In this document: positions 1-11,203 of the stretch, one piece after another
Numbering within the stretch: the stretch's first letter is position 1
Layout: every line of letters starts with the position of its first letter
Position numbers and translations under genes: made by a program
Notes under the pieces: model-generated
What the model saw: only the letters and a program-made list of their open reading frames with translations
What the model was told of the DNA's origin: nothing
Databases searched by the model: none
NCBI RefSeq assembly: GCF_904067045.1
Contig: NZ_CAJFDC010000001.1
Coordinates: forward strand, 940,001 to 1,004,000
DNA: 64,000 nt
DNA from: Pseudomonas sp. FEN
GTDB lineage: Bacteria; Pseudomonadota; Gammaproteobacteria; Pseudomonadales; Pseudomonadaceae
Direction of reading: 5' to 3'

Positions 1-63
1 CCGCGAAGCTTTTGCCGGCTCCAGGGCCACCATCGCCAGCAAGCTGGCCCCTACAAGGGGCCG
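1..63. repeat. REP-like sequence downstream of bauC
   Basis: This is GC-rich palindromic sequence carrying the Pseudomonas REP core (CATCGCCAGCAAGCTGGC followed by a CCTACAAGG tail, about 31-58), with a second partial REP end at 1-11. It lies just past the bauC stop codon and may act as a transcript end or stabiliser. The left side is cut by the window edge. Confidence 0.7.
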
Positions 64-84
64 TGCGGCCCCTGCCTCAACGAC

Positions 85-1578
<1,494 letters not shown>

Positions 1579-1600
1579 TGCGGGGCTCCAGAACATGGGT

Positions 1601-1630
1601 ATAGCGGAGCGAGTGACCTCGCTCCCGCCA
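1601..1630. repeat. Inverted repeat between bauA and bauC
   Basis: A short GC-rich hairpin (GCGGAGCGAG / CTCGCTCCCGC around a 4-base loop) sits in the 83-base gap between bauA and bauC. There is no T-tract, so it is more likely a degenerate REP fragment or mRNA stem than an intrinsic terminator. Confidence 0.45.
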
Positions 1631-1661
1631 GGGAATAACGTTGGCCGTCTATACGGAAGGA

Positions 1662-3011
1662 TCAGTCGAGCTTGTTCAGCACTTCGCCGACCGCATCGAA
1701 CAGGCGATCAAGGTCCTGCGGCTGGCTGTTGAAGGTTGGCCCGAATTGCAGGGTGTCGCCGCCAAAGCGCACGTAGAACCCGGCCTTCCACAGGGCCATG
1801 CCGGCTTCGAACGGCCGCACGATGGCGTCGCCGTCACGAGCAGCGATCTGGATCGCGCCAGCCAGGCCGTAGTTGCGGATGTCGATGACGTTCTTGCTGC
1901 CCTTCAAGCCATGCAGGGCATTTTCAAAATGCGGCGCGACTTCGGCCACGCTCTGCACCAGGTTTTCCTTTTGCAGCAGGTCGAGTGCCGCCAAGCCGGC
2001 CGCGCACGCTACCGGGTGCGCCGAGTAGGTGTAGCCGTGAGGGAATTCCACCGCGTACTCAGGCGTTGGCTGGTTCATGAAGGTCTGGTAGATCTCGCTG
2101 CTGGCAATCACCGCGCCCATCGGGATGGCACCGTTGGTCACCTGCTTGGCGATACACATCAAGTCTGGAGTCACGCCAAAGCTGTCGGCACCGAACATCG
2201 CGCCGGTACGCCCGAAACCGGTGATCACTTCGTCGAACACCAGCAGGATATTGTGCTGGTCACAGATTTCCCGCAGGCGCTTGAGGTAACCCCGTGGCGG
2301 CACCAGGACACCGGCGGACCCGGCCATGGGCTCGACGAAAACGGCGGCGATGTTGGACGCATCGTGCAGTTCGATCAGCTTGAGCAACTCATCGGCCAAG
2401 GCGATACCGCCCTGCTCCGGCATGCCACGGGAAAACGCATTGCTCGCCAGCAGGGTATGAGGCAGGTGATCGACATCCATCATCGCCTGGCCGAACAGCT
2501 TGCGGTTGCCGTTGACACCACCCAGGCTGGTCCCGGCGATGTTCACCCCGTGATAACCACGGGCCCGACCGATCATCTTGGTCTTGGTCGCCTGGCCTTT
2601 CAGGCGCCAGTAGGCGCGCACCATCTTCACCGCGGTATCGGCGCACTCGGAGCCGGAGTCGGTGAAGAACACATGATTCAGATTGCCTGGCGTCAGCGCG
2701 GTGATTTTCTCCGCCAACTGGAACGACAACGGGTGACCGTATTGGAAGCCCGGCGAGTAGTCGAGGGTGCCCAGTTGCTTGGCCACCGCTTCCTGGATTT
2801 CCTTGCGGGTGTGCCCGGCACCGCAGGTCCACAGACCGGACAGCGAGTCATACACCCGGCGGCCCTTGTCATCGATCAGCCAGCTGCCTTCGGCGGCAAC
2901 GATCAACCGCGGATCGCGCTGGAAGTTGCGGTTGGCCGTGTAGGGCATCCAGTGAGCATCGAGCTTGAGCTGGCTGGCCAGGGAAGCGGGTGCGTTTTCA
3001 GACATGTTCAT
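1662..3011 (-). CDS. bauA: Beta-alanine:pyruvate aminotransferase (omega-amino acid transaminase)
   Basis: This 449-residue class III PLP-dependent aminotransferase moves the amino group of beta-alanine to pyruvate, giving malonate semialdehyde and L-alanine. Visible landmarks are GYHGVNIAG, the cofactor-binding VFDEVITGFGRTG motif, and AKQVTNGAIPMG containing the Schiff-base lysine. The start MNMSENAP was chosen because a GAGG Shine-Dalgarno lies about 9 bases upstream; an ATG 7 codons earlier lacks one. It is the first gene of the leftward bauA-bauC unit and diverges from the LysR gene at 3149. The length and the WMPYTANRNFQRDPR N-terminus match P. aeruginosa BauA. Substrate range in this family is broad, so other omega-amines may also be used. 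Confidence 0.92.
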   Translation of the reverse strand: MNMSENAPASLASQLKLDAHWMPYTANRNFQRDPRLIVAAEGSWLIDDKGRRVYDSLSGLWTCGAGHTRKEIQEAVAKQLGTLDYSPGFQYGHPLSFQLAEKITALTPGNLNHVFFTDSGSECADTAVKMVRAYWRLKGQATKTKMIGRARGYHGVNIAGTSLGGVNGNRKLFGQAMMDVDHLPHTLLASNAFSRGMPEQGGIALADELLKLIELHDASNIAAVFVEPMAGSAGVLVPPRGYLKRLREICDQHNILLVFDEVITGFGRTGAMFGADSFGVTPDLMCIAKQVTNGAIPMGAVIASSEIYQTFMNQPTPEYAVEFPHGYTYSAHPVACAAGLAALDLLQKENLVQSVAEVAPHFENALHGLKGSKNVIDIRNYGLAGAIQIAARDGDAIVRPFEAGMALWKAGFYVRFGGDTLQFGPTFNSQPQDLDRLFDAVGEVLNKLD

Positions 3012-3148
3012 GGGCGAAACCTCGCAGGGCAATAAGCGGCGCAGGAGTTGAAAGCGTTCTTGCAGCTAAATTGCCACGGCGATAAAGTCGGTGAAATCCA
3101 ACTTTTCTAATGTTCAGTCAGCAGACTACTAAACTATATGACTAAGCT

Positions 3149-4069
3149 ATGAGCAGCCGCCGCCTCGACCCCCTGGCGCAAGTCAGCGACTTTGATATCC
3201 GTTTGCTGCGTATCTTTCGCAGCGTAGTGGAGTGCGGCGGCTTTTCCGCGGCGGAAACCGTGCTCGGTATCGGCCGCTCGGCCATCAGCCAGCAGATGAG
3301 CGATCTGGAGCAACGCCTCGGACTACGCTTGTGCCAGCGTGGAAGGGCCGGTTTCTCGCTGACCGAGGAAGGCCGCGAGGTGTATCACTCGGCGCTGCAA
3401 CTGCTGGGCGCACTGGAGAGTTTCCGCACCGAGGTCAACGGACTGCACCAGCACCTGCGCGGCGAGTTGATCATCGGCCTGACCGACAACCTGGTGACCC
3501 TGCCCCATATGCGCATCACCCACGCGCTGGCCCAGTTGAAGGAACGTGGGCCGGACGTGCGGATCCAGATCCGCATGATCGCCCCCAACGAGGTGGAACA
3601 AGGCGTGCTCGACGGCCGCCTGCATGTCGGGGTGGTGCCCCAGGCCAGCGCCTTGTCGGGGCTGGAGTATCAACCGTTGTACAGCGAGCGTTCGCTGCTC
3701 TACTGCGCGGTGGGACATCCGCTGTTCTATGTCGACGACAAGCAATTGGACGACAAACGTCTCAATACCCAGGATGCCATCGCCCCGACTTTCCGCCTGC
3801 CGGCCGAGATCCAGGCGCATTACCAGGCGCTCAATTGCACCGCCAGTGCCTCGGACCGCGAGGGCATGGCGTTCCTGATCCTGACCGGACGCTATATCGG
3901 CTACCTGCCCGATCACTACGCCAACCTCTGGGTCCAGCAAGGTCGGCTGCGGGCCCTCAAGGCCGGCAGTCGATTCTATGACCTGAGCCTGGCCTCGGTG
4001 ACGCGCAAGGGCCGGCGCCCGCACCTGGTGCTGGAAAGCTTCCTCGAGAGCCTGGCGGCGACCCGCTGA
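3149..4069 (+). CDS. bauR: LysR-family transcriptional regulator of the bau locus
   Basis: This 306-residue LysR-type regulator has an N-terminal winged helix-turn-helix (about residues 12-75, FSAAETVLGIGRSAISQQMS) followed by a periplasmic-binding-like effector domain. It is transcribed divergently from bauA across a 137-base gap. In P. aeruginosa BauR activates bauA in response to beta-alanine, and the same arrangement here supports that role. The start has only a weak ribosome-binding site, and no clearer upstream start is present. The effector is inferred from the orthologue, not from the sequence. Confidence 0.85.
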   Translation: MSSRRLDPLAQVSDFDIRLLRIFRSVVECGGFSAAETVLGIGRSAISQQMSDLEQRLGLRLCQRGRAGFSLTEEGREVYHSALQLLGALESFRTEVNGLHQHLRGELIIGLTDNLVTLPHMRITHALAQLKERGPDVRIQIRMIAPNEVEQGVLDGRLHVGVVPQASALSGLEYQPLYSERSLLYCAVGHPLFYVDDKQLDDKRLNTQDAIAPTFRLPAEIQAHYQALNCTASASDREGMAFLILTGRYIGYLPDHYANLWVQQGRLRALKAGSRFYDLSLASVTRKGRRPHLVLESFLESLAATR

Positions 4070-4099
4070 AGATGATCACGCCCCCTGCCCCGTAAGAAC

Positions 4100-4182
4100 A
4101 ATACACGGCTCAAGGGCCTCTTCGCGGGCAACGCGTGGCTAAAATCCCCAATCGCCAACAAGCCGGCGCCAGCAGAATATCG
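4100..4182. repeat. Degenerate REP element downstream of bauR
   Basis: The region contains CCTCTTCGCGGGCAAC and ATCGCCAACAAGCCGGC, two REP halves as found in the other REPs of this window, but with several mismatches. No gene is visible from 4070 to 4328. Confidence 0.5.
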
Positions 4183-4328
4183 TGCTCAACCCACTGCCGT
4201 GAATAGTTACCCCTAAAGCGACAGAATCGACTCGTCTCAAGGCTTTATATGATCACAGGACTTGTCTGAACCCCGTGGGTACGCTATCTGTGCACGGGTT
4301 ACGCCCACAGACCCGCTCGGAACTGCCC

Positions 4329-4979
4329 ATGACCGTTGAAGCCCTTGTCCTCGCCGGAAAGCCCGCCAGCCGAATTCGCCAGAAAAACCAGGACGCGATT
4401 ATCAAGGCCGCCGCGGACGAATTCGCCCGCCATGGTTTCAAAGGCACCAGCATGAACACCATTGCCCTGAATGCCGGGCTGCCCAAGGCCAACCTGCACT
4501 ATTACTTCACCCACAAGCTGGGGCTGTATATCGCGGTACTGAGCAATATCCTCGAACAGTGGGACAGCACCTTCAATCACCTGAGCGCCGACGACGACCC
4601 GGCCCAGGCGTTGGCCCGCTATATTCGCGCCAAGATGGAGTTCTCCCGACGCCAGCCACAGGCCTCGCGGATCTTCGCCATGGAAATCATCAGCGGCGGC
4701 GAATGCCTGACCGAGCACTTCAACCAGGATTACCGTACCTGGTTCCAGGGCCGCGCGAACGTGTTCCAGGCCTGGATCGATGCGGGCAAGATGGACCCGG
4801 TCGATCCGGTGCACCTGATCTTCCTGCTCTGGGGCAGCACCCAGCATTACGCCGACTTCGCCACCCAGATCTGCCGCGTCACCGGCCGCCCGCGGCTGAC
4901 CAAGCAGGACATGGAAGACGCCAGCAACAACCTGATCCGTATTATCCTCAAGGGCTGCGGCCTGACGCCGCCCCTCTGA
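4329..4979 (+). CDS. TetR-family transcriptional regulator, RutR-like
   Basis: This 216-residue TetR-family repressor has an N-terminal HTH (about residues 17-63, with LPKANLHYYFTHKLGLY as the recognition region) and a C-terminal domain that aligns by eye with E. coli RutR, for example PQASRIFAMEI and HLIFLLWGSTQHYADFA. RutR senses uracil and controls pyrimidine catabolism. Reductive pyrimidine breakdown yields beta-alanine, so proximity to the bau genes may be meaningful, but this is inference. I chose MTVEALVLAG as the start since the upstream 18 codons look non-homologous. yigZ follows after 27 bases on the same strand. Confidence 0.8.
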   Translation: MTVEALVLAGKPASRIRQKNQDAIIKAAADEFARHGFKGTSMNTIALNAGLPKANLHYYFTHKLGLYIAVLSNILEQWDSTFNHLSADDDPAQALARYIRAKMEFSRRQPQASRIFAMEIISGGECLTEHFNQDYRTWFQGRANVFQAWIDAGKMDPVDPVHLIFLLWGSTQHYADFATQICRVTGRPRLTKQDMEDASNNLIRIILKGCGLTPPL

Positions 4980-5006
4980 TCCTCTTGAACTGAAGCCGAA
5001 TAGCGT

Positions 5007-5594
5007 ATGCCTTTTACCCTTGCCGGCGTTTGCGAATACCGAGAGGAAATTCGCAAAAGCCGCTTTATCACCCTCGCCGCGCCCATCACCAGTGTCGCCG
5101 AAGCCCAGGCCTTTATCGAGCAACACAGCGATCTGGATGCGACCCACAACTGCTGGGCCTGGAAACTGGCCGACCAATACCGCAGCAGTGACGACGGAGA
5201 ACCCGGCGGTACCGCGGGCCGGCCGATCCTGGCCGCCATCGAGGCCCAGGATTGCGACCAGGTCGTGGTCCTGGTCATCCGCTGGTATGGCGGCATCCAA
5301 CTGGGCACCGGAGGCTTGGCCCGTGCCTATGGCGGCGGCGCCAACAAGTGCCTGCAAAATGCCGAGCGGTTGCCGCTGATCAACCGGGTCGCACTGAGCT
5401 GCGCCTGCGCCTTCAGCGAGCTGGCCCTGGTCAAACTGCGAGTGGCCGAGCTGGGCGGCCTGATCGTGGCGGAACAGTTCACCGCCAACGGCGTGGAACT
5501 GGAGCTGGCCGTGGGCCAGGCACAGATTGATACGCTACAACGGCAACTGGCCGATCTCAGTCGCGGGCGCATTCTCTTGCAGCGCCAGGCATGA
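5007..5594 (+). CDS. yigZ: YigZ/IMPACT family protein
   Basis: This 195-residue protein of the IMPACT/YigZ family has an N-terminal UPF0029 domain (ATHNCWAWKL, SSDDGEPGGTAGRPIL and VIRWYGGIQLGTGGLARAYG are diagnostic) and a C-terminal DUF1949-type domain. Its exact biochemical role is unsettled; eukaryotic IMPACT acts on translational control through GCN1. It lies 27 bases downstream of the RutR-like gene and is probably cotranscribed with it. Confidence 0.9.
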   Translation: MPFTLAGVCEYREEIRKSRFITLAAPITSVAEAQAFIEQHSDLDATHNCWAWKLADQYRSSDDGEPGGTAGRPILAAIEAQDCDQVVVLVIRWYGGIQLGTGGLARAYGGGANKCLQNAERLPLINRVALSCACAFSELALVKLRVAELGGLIVAEQFTANGVELELAVGQAQIDTLQRQLADLSRGRILLQRQA

Positions 5595-6056
5595 CCGATC
5601 AGTTCAGCCATGCGCTTCACACACGTGGCACACACCACGGGGTTGCCCACAATCACTGTGCACCCGACTGTGGATAACCTGAGCACATCCGCCTGTAACC
5701 CTTCTGCAACGTGGCTTTGCGGCTGCTGATCAGTTTTTGTCCAATCGCCCTTCGGTACCGCAAAATCTTCCGCTAAACAGCAAGTTAGCGGGGTTTATCG
5801 CGTTTGGAGAATAGCCCAATGGTCTTTATGCCCAAGCGTCGGGCTTGCACACAGATACTGTGGAGCAACCTGTGGATAAGCCGTGCAAGGGTGGCCGAGC
5901 CGCCGATCCAGCCGAGCCTGCGTGAAGTTGATCGTTTTTTGATCAGGCGCATGATCCGATATCGCCTGGCCCGACTGCCTCGCCTGCGCCCTGGAGGGTC
6001 GGTCCCTGGCAGGGATGACGATGCAGAAACTGCGATTGCAATCGCCGGCAAGCGGG
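5595..6056. other. Intergenic region with a cluster of DnaA-box sequences
   Basis: I see no convincing gene in this 462-base gap. It has two perfect DnaA boxes (TGTGGATAA at 5669-5677 and 5871-5879), two 7-of-9 matches (5643-5651 and 5859-5867), an inverted repeat CGTGG-N6-CCACG at 5624-5639 and a hairpin CCGCTAA-N8-TTAGCGG followed by GGTTT at 5770-5796. A possible rightward 115-codon reading frame from 5804 runs past the gap into the next gene on the opposite strand and lacks recognisable features. Confidence 0.6.
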
Positions 6057-6479
6057 CTACAGAGGTTGTGCATCGGTCGAAAGCGCTGGGCGTACCGGCC
6101 ATAGCTGCGCGATCCCCCAAACCAGTTCGAAGAACAGAAATACGGCGATGATCATGTTCGCTCCCTGGCTCAGGGCATAGGCCTGCCAGGTCGCGAACAG
6201 CATCCGGCCCACCGCGTCATAACGGCCGAATGTCTGTTGCGGGTCACGGATGCGCAATACCGCCCAGACGCAGACGATCGACCCCATCAGGTTCGCCATC
6301 AACAGATGCGCGGGCGCGAACGGCGGAAAACTTCCCGACAGGTTCAACGCCGCGGCCAGTGCCAGCAGAACACCATGCAAGGCGAGAAAACTCCAGGGCG
6401 TGACAAAGCCCGCCGTGACGATCAAGTCATACCAAGCGCTGACCCGAACCAGCCGACGGTACTGTTCTGTGCTCCACAT
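6057..6479 (-). CDS. Small integral membrane protein, unknown function
   Basis: This 140-residue protein has about four hydrophobic segments (near residues 18-45, 55-75, 95-110 and 113-130) and no recognised catalytic motif. I placed the start at MWSTEQYRRL, about 30 codons' worth of leader being excluded between the promoter and this ATG. It is transcribed away from the MerR regulator at 6566, from a promoter with the 19-20-bp spacer typical of MerR activation. It is therefore probably the target of that regulator. The ligand and function are unknown. Confidence 0.75.
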   Translation of the reverse strand: MWSTEQYRRLVRVSAWYDLIVTAGFVTPWSFLALHGVLLALAAALNLSGSFPPFAPAHLLMANLMGSIVCVWAVLRIRDPQQTFGRYDAVGRMLFATWQAYALSQGANMIIAVFLFFELVWGIAQLWPVRPALSTDAQPL

Positions 6480-6511
6480 GCTGCGTCTCCATGGACATTC
6501 AGGGAACACAG

Positions 6512-6543
6512 AGGCTAAAGCCTGGAGTATGCTCCAAGGTCAA
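6512..6543 (-). promoter_or_regulatory. MerR-type long-spacer promoter and operator
   Basis: On the minus strand a -35 TTGACC (6543-6538) is separated by 19-20 bp from a -10 element (TTAGCC or TAGCCT, 6518-6512). The spacer contains the dyad CTTGGAG-N4-CTCCAGG. This geometry is that of MerR-family activated promoters. It directs transcription into the membrane-protein gene ending at 6057 and overlaps the region upstream of the regulator at 6566. Confidence 0.7.
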
Positions 6544-6565
6544 GCCTTTCCAGAGAGCAAGTAGC

Positions 6566-6952
6566 ATGCGTATCGGTGAGCTGGCGCGGGCCTGTGCCGT
6601 CAGTTGCGACACCCTGCGTTTCTACGAACAGCGCGGTTTGATCGTTGCCCAACGTAGCGCCAACGGTTATCGGGATTATCCTCCCGAGATGGTGCAACTG
6701 GTGCAGTACATCAAGACCGCCCAGCGCCTGGGCTTCAGCCTGGGCGAAATCGGCAGCAGCGTCGCCGGGGTGTGGAACGCTCCGGATGCCGACAGCGCCG
6801 TGACGCAACTGCTGCAAGACAAACTCGTGCTGATCGAGGCGCGTATCGCCGAGCTGGGAGACTTGCGCCTGGAATTGCAGCATCGCCTGCAACAAAGTTG
6901 TCCTCTGAGAACAGGACTGTCATTACACAAGGAGTTTGCTCATGAGCAATAA
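6566..6952 (+). CDS. MerR-family transcriptional regulator
   Basis: This 128-residue MerR-family regulator begins MRIGELARACAVSCDTLRFY, the family's HTH, followed by YEQRGLI and a coiled dimerisation helix ending near residue 115. It has one Cys in the C-terminal tail (SCPLRTGL) and lacks the CueR-type Cys pair, so it is not an obvious Cu or Hg sensor. An AGAGAG ribosome site precedes the ATG. Its last 11 bases overlap the start of the downstream SDR gene, so the two are probably translationally coupled. It most likely controls the divergent promoter at 6512-6543. Confidence 0.85.
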   Translation: MRIGELARACAVSCDTLRFYEQRGLIVAQRSANGYRDYPPEMVQLVQYIKTAQRLGFSLGEIGSSVAGVWNAPDADSAVTQLLQDKLVLIEARIAELGDLRLELQHRLQQSCPLRTGLSLHKEFAHEQ

Positions 6953-7625
6953 GAACGCGTTGATCATCGGTGCTTCCCGAGGCCTTGGACTCGGGCTGGC
7001 CAAACAATTGCTGGCCGATGGCTGGGACGTGACCGCCACCGTGCGCGACGTGCACAAGGCCGACGCCCTGAAGGCCCTCGGCCCGGTGCGGATCGAAAGC
7101 CTGGACATGGCCGATCACGCGGCCGTGACCTCACTGGCGCAACGCCTGGAAGGCCAGGTATTCGACTTGCTGTTCGTCAATGCTGGCGTCAAGGGGCCGG
7201 AGGACCAGCGGCCGGGCAGCGCCTCGCTGGCAGAGATCGGCCAGTTGTTCATGACCAATGCCATCGCCCCCGTGGCCCTGGCCCAGCGTTTTGTCGGCCA
7301 GATCCGTCCGGGCAACGGGGTGATCGCCTTCATGAGTTCGGTCCTGGGTAGCGTGACCTTGCCCGATGCCCCGGACCTGGCCTTCTACAAAGCGAGCAAG
7401 GCCGCGCTGAATTCCATGACCAACACCTTCCTGAGCGAAGTCGAGGCCCCCACCTTTACCGTACTGTCGATGCACCCGGGCTGGGTGAAAACCGACATGG
7501 GTGGCGAGGGCGCGAATCTCGATGTGGCAACCAGCGTCCGCGGCCTGATCGACCAGGTCAATGCCTATGCCGGCCGGGGTGGGCATCACTTCATCAACTA
7601 CAAGGGCGAGACGATTCCCTGGTGA
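6942..7625 (+). CDS. Short-chain dehydrogenase/reductase
   Basis: This 227-residue SDR has the Rossmann motif GASRGLGLG near the N-terminus, the NAG motif (VNAGVKG), and the catalytic Ser and YxxxK (FMSSVLGSV, then FYKASKAAL). A PGWVKTDMGG loop closes the active site. The ATG follows an AAGGAG ribosome site and overlaps the MerR gene by 11 bases. The physiological substrate is unknown; related SDRs reduce carbonyl compounds. Confidence 0.88.
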   Translation: MSNKNALIIGASRGLGLGLAKQLLADGWDVTATVRDVHKADALKALGPVRIESLDMADHAAVTSLAQRLEGQVFDLLFVNAGVKGPEDQRPGSASLAEIGQLFMTNAIAPVALAQRFVGQIRPGNGVIAFMSSVLGSVTLPDAPDLAFYKASKAALNSMTNTFLSEVEAPTFTVLSMHPGWVKTDMGGEGANLDVATSVRGLIDQVNAYAGRGGHHFINYKGETIPW

Positions 7626-7635
7626 ACGCCGCCCC

Positions 7636-8708
<1,073 letters not shown>

Positions 8709-8740
8709 TTAGGTAAGCACCGGACACTGAGGGAGCGGCG

Positions 8741-8790
8741 CTGCTCTTGTGGGAGCGGCGCCCCGACAAGCTCCGCGCCCACACAAAATC
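8741..8790. repeat. Degenerate REP element
   Basis: TGTGGGAGCGGCG and CTCCGCGCCCACAC form imperfect arms between the deaminase gene and the 3-prime end of the MFS gene, which is convergent with it. Confidence 0.55.
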
Positions 8791-8822
8791 CGCTTCCACA
8801 GGTTCGAACTCCACCACCCGGA

Positions 8823-10202
8823 CTACCCCCCAGCCACTTCGCTCAACTCCTCCAGCGCCTTGCCCTTGGTCTCCATGCCGAAGCGCCAGACCAGCGCTGC
8901 CGCAATTACAAAACACAACGCCCCCAGGGCGAATACCCCGCCCTGTCCGGTCACCGGGAACACCAGCCCGGTCACCAGCGGCCCGAGCAACGAGCCGATC
9001 CGTCCCACCGCCGAGGCAAAACCGGAGCCCGTGGCCCGCGCCGAGGTCGGGTACAACTCCGGCGTATAGGTGTACAACACCGCCCACATGCCGAACAGGA
9101 AGAACTGCATCAACAACCCCGACCCCACCAGCAAGCCGACATTGCCGCCGAACACCGCACTCTGCCCGTAGAAAAACGCCATGACCCCACCACCGAGCAA
9201 GGTGACGATGCACACCGGCCTGCGCCCCCAACGCTCCACCAGCCAGGCCGCCATCAGGAAGCCCGGAATCCCGCCCAGGGAAATCAACACCGTGTAATAC
9301 ACCGACTGCGTCACCGCGAACCCCGACTGCTGCAGCAAGGCACTGAGCCAGGAGGTCAGGCCGTAAAAGCCGAGCAAGGCAAAGAACCAAACGCTCCAGA
9401 TCATCAGCGTGCGCTGGCGGTACAACGGCGACCACAGCTGTTGAAAGGCCGAAAAGAAACTTGGCGCACGCTCCACGCCACGCGGCAAGCGCAGCGGAAT
9501 CGGCAGCGTGCTCTGCTGGAGCGACGTCCGCACCCGCTCCTCGATGGCGCACAGTACCCGATCCGCCGCCTCGTGATGCCCGGCCTGCTCCAGCCAACGT
9601 GGCGATTCGGGGATGAAAAAGCGAATCGCCAGGACGAACACCGCCGGTATCGCCAGCACCAGGAAGATGTCGCGCCAGCCCACCAGCGGCAGCAGGAAAT
9701 ACGACAGCACCCCGGCAGCGACAAAGCCGAGGGGCCAGAAACCGTCCATCAGCGCGATATAGCGCCCGCGCCGCTTGGCCGGAATCAGTTCCGAGAGCAT
9801 CGACTGGGCAATCGGAAACTCCATGCCCATGCCGAACCCCAGCAGAATACGAAACAGCGTCAGTGTCTCGACGGTCTGCGCGGTGGAACACAGGTAACTG
9901 GCCACGCCCCAGAGCACGATGCTCCATTGGAACACCGGCTTGCGCCCGAAACGGTCGGCAAGCAGGCCCGACAACGATGCGCCGACCACCATGCCAAAGA
10001 AACTCGAACTGGCCAGTAAACCGGCCTGGGCACTGCCGAGGGCGAACTCGGCTTTGATCGAGCCGAGCAGGAAAGTCATCATCGCCAGGTCCATGGAGTC
10101 GAAGAAAAACGCCAGGGCAATAATGATGAAAATCAGCCGGTGATAACCGCTGATGGGCAAGCGTTCCAGTCGTTCCGCCGCGCTGTAGCCTTGAGCTTCC
10201 AT
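8823..10202 (-). CDS. MFS transporter, sugar/aromatic-acid porter type
   Basis: This 459-residue major facilitator protein has 12 predicted membrane segments. It shows the loop 2-3 motif GLLADRFGRKP, the central PESPRWL motif of the sugar-porter-like group and a matching WLVERWGRRP after helix 8. Proteins of this type (NiaP/SV2-like) carry small organic acids or nicotinate-like compounds; the substrate cannot be read from sequence. An ArsR-like regulator lies 125 bases upstream on the same strand and may control it. Confidence 0.85.
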   Translation of the reverse strand: MEAQGYSAAERLERLPISGYHRLIFIIIALAFFFDSMDLAMMTFLLGSIKAEFALGSAQAGLLASSSFFGMVVGASLSGLLADRFGRKPVFQWSIVLWGVASYLCSTAQTVETLTLFRILLGFGMGMEFPIAQSMLSELIPAKRRGRYIALMDGFWPLGFVAAGVLSYFLLPLVGWRDIFLVLAIPAVFVLAIRFFIPESPRWLEQAGHHEAADRVLCAIEERVRTSLQQSTLPIPLRLPRGVERAPSFFSAFQQLWSPLYRQRTLMIWSVWFFALLGFYGLTSWLSALLQQSGFAVTQSVYYTVLISLGGIPGFLMAAWLVERWGRRPVCIVTLLGGGVMAFFYGQSAVFGGNVGLLVGSGLLMQFFLFGMWAVLYTYTPELYPTSARATGSGFASAVGRIGSLLGPLVTGLVFPVTGQGGVFALGALCFVIAAALVWRFGMETKGKALEELSEVAGG

Positions 10203-10327
10203 GGGATATCTCTCGATTCGAATCTTCGATCGAGTGTGCGGGATCGTCAGGAGGGCTTGTTTCTGGATACGACCTGTTCGCAGCCTTGAGCGACGCCCAC
10301 CGCATCCATGCGGCGGGCTGGTGGAGC

Positions 10328-11041
10328 TCAGCTGGCCAATTCGAGCTCGACTTCACTGGCCAGTTTGTCGATCTGCCGCTGTCCGAGCGTGGACACCTGC
10401 AAGGCCCGGGAGTCTTCCCGCGCGGCCAGCCAACCCGATTGCAGGAACAGTTGCAGCAGCCCGGCACCCAGCGCGCCCCCCAGATGGGGCCGACGTTGCA
10501 CGTCGTGGCAGACACAGGCGATCTCGCGCTGACCATGGACCAGCGCCTGAATGTACAGGCCGCGCTCGGCCAGGTGGGCGGCGCCCTTGCTGGTCACCCG
10601 CAGGCGCAGTTCCTGTTGTTCGATCCAGCCCGCCCCGAGCAGACGCTGGTAGAGTTCGCCAGCCAGCGTACCGCCCAGGTGATCGTGGCAAACCCTGGCG
10701 TGGCGCAGAGCCTCGGCATCCGGCGCCAGGGCCTTGACCGCATGCGCCAGCGCCAGTGGCGCACTGGCCAACGAGGCGCTGGCCAAGGCTTGCACCGCCG
10801 TGCCGACTTCCGGGGCGGCGAGTCGGAAGAAGCGCTTGCGGCCACGCTCCTCGATACGAACCAGGCCACCAGAACTCAGGCGCGCCAGATGGGCGCTGGC
10901 CGAGGACAGCGACAGCCCCGTGCACAGGGCCAACTCATCGGCAGCCCGGGCGCTGCCATCCAACAACGCCCACATCATCGCACTGCGCTTGGGGTCGGCA
11001 AGCAACGTGGCAATCTGACTGACGCAAGGTGCATATTCCAT
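10328..11041 (-). CDS. ArsR-family HTH regulator
   Basis: This 237-residue protein has an N-terminal winged helix typical of ArsR/SmtB regulators (residues about 8-85, LSLSSASAHLARLSSGGLV as recognition helix) and a long C-terminal extension of unknown function. It lacks the ELCVCDL-type metal-binding helix, so a metal role is unlikely. I chose MEYAPCVSQI as the start: GGGAG lies upstream and the 39 preceding codons do not resemble the family. The MFS gene follows downstream on the same strand. Confidence 0.8.
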   Translation of the reverse strand: MEYAPCVSQIATLLADPKRSAMMWALLDGSARAADELALCTGLSLSSASAHLARLSSGGLVRIEERGRKRFFRLAAPEVGTAVQALASASLASAPLALAHAVKALAPDAEALRHARVCHDHLGGTLAGELYQRLLGAGWIEQQELRLRVTSKGAAHLAERGLYIQALVHGQREIACVCHDVQRRPHLGGALGAGLLQLFLQSGWLAAREDSRALQVSTLGQRQIDKLASEVELELAS

Positions 11042-11203
11042 GTCTTCACTCCCTGTTGAAACACTGATCGAACGCACACGGGGCATACTGAGGAGTAATC
11101 CCGCCCAAGCCAAGACGCGAAAATGCCAAAAACCGGGCGATTCTTCGTCGTTTGGCAATCAACGGCGGCGAATGAAACAAAATGCGTAATCCGCCGAAAG
11201 GAT

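Noticed and set aside
5804..6151. Possible 115-codon gene in the DnaA-box gap
   Set aside because: It extends into the end of the opposite-strand membrane-protein gene, has no good ribosome site, and its sequence is Arg-rich with no family similarity that I can see.
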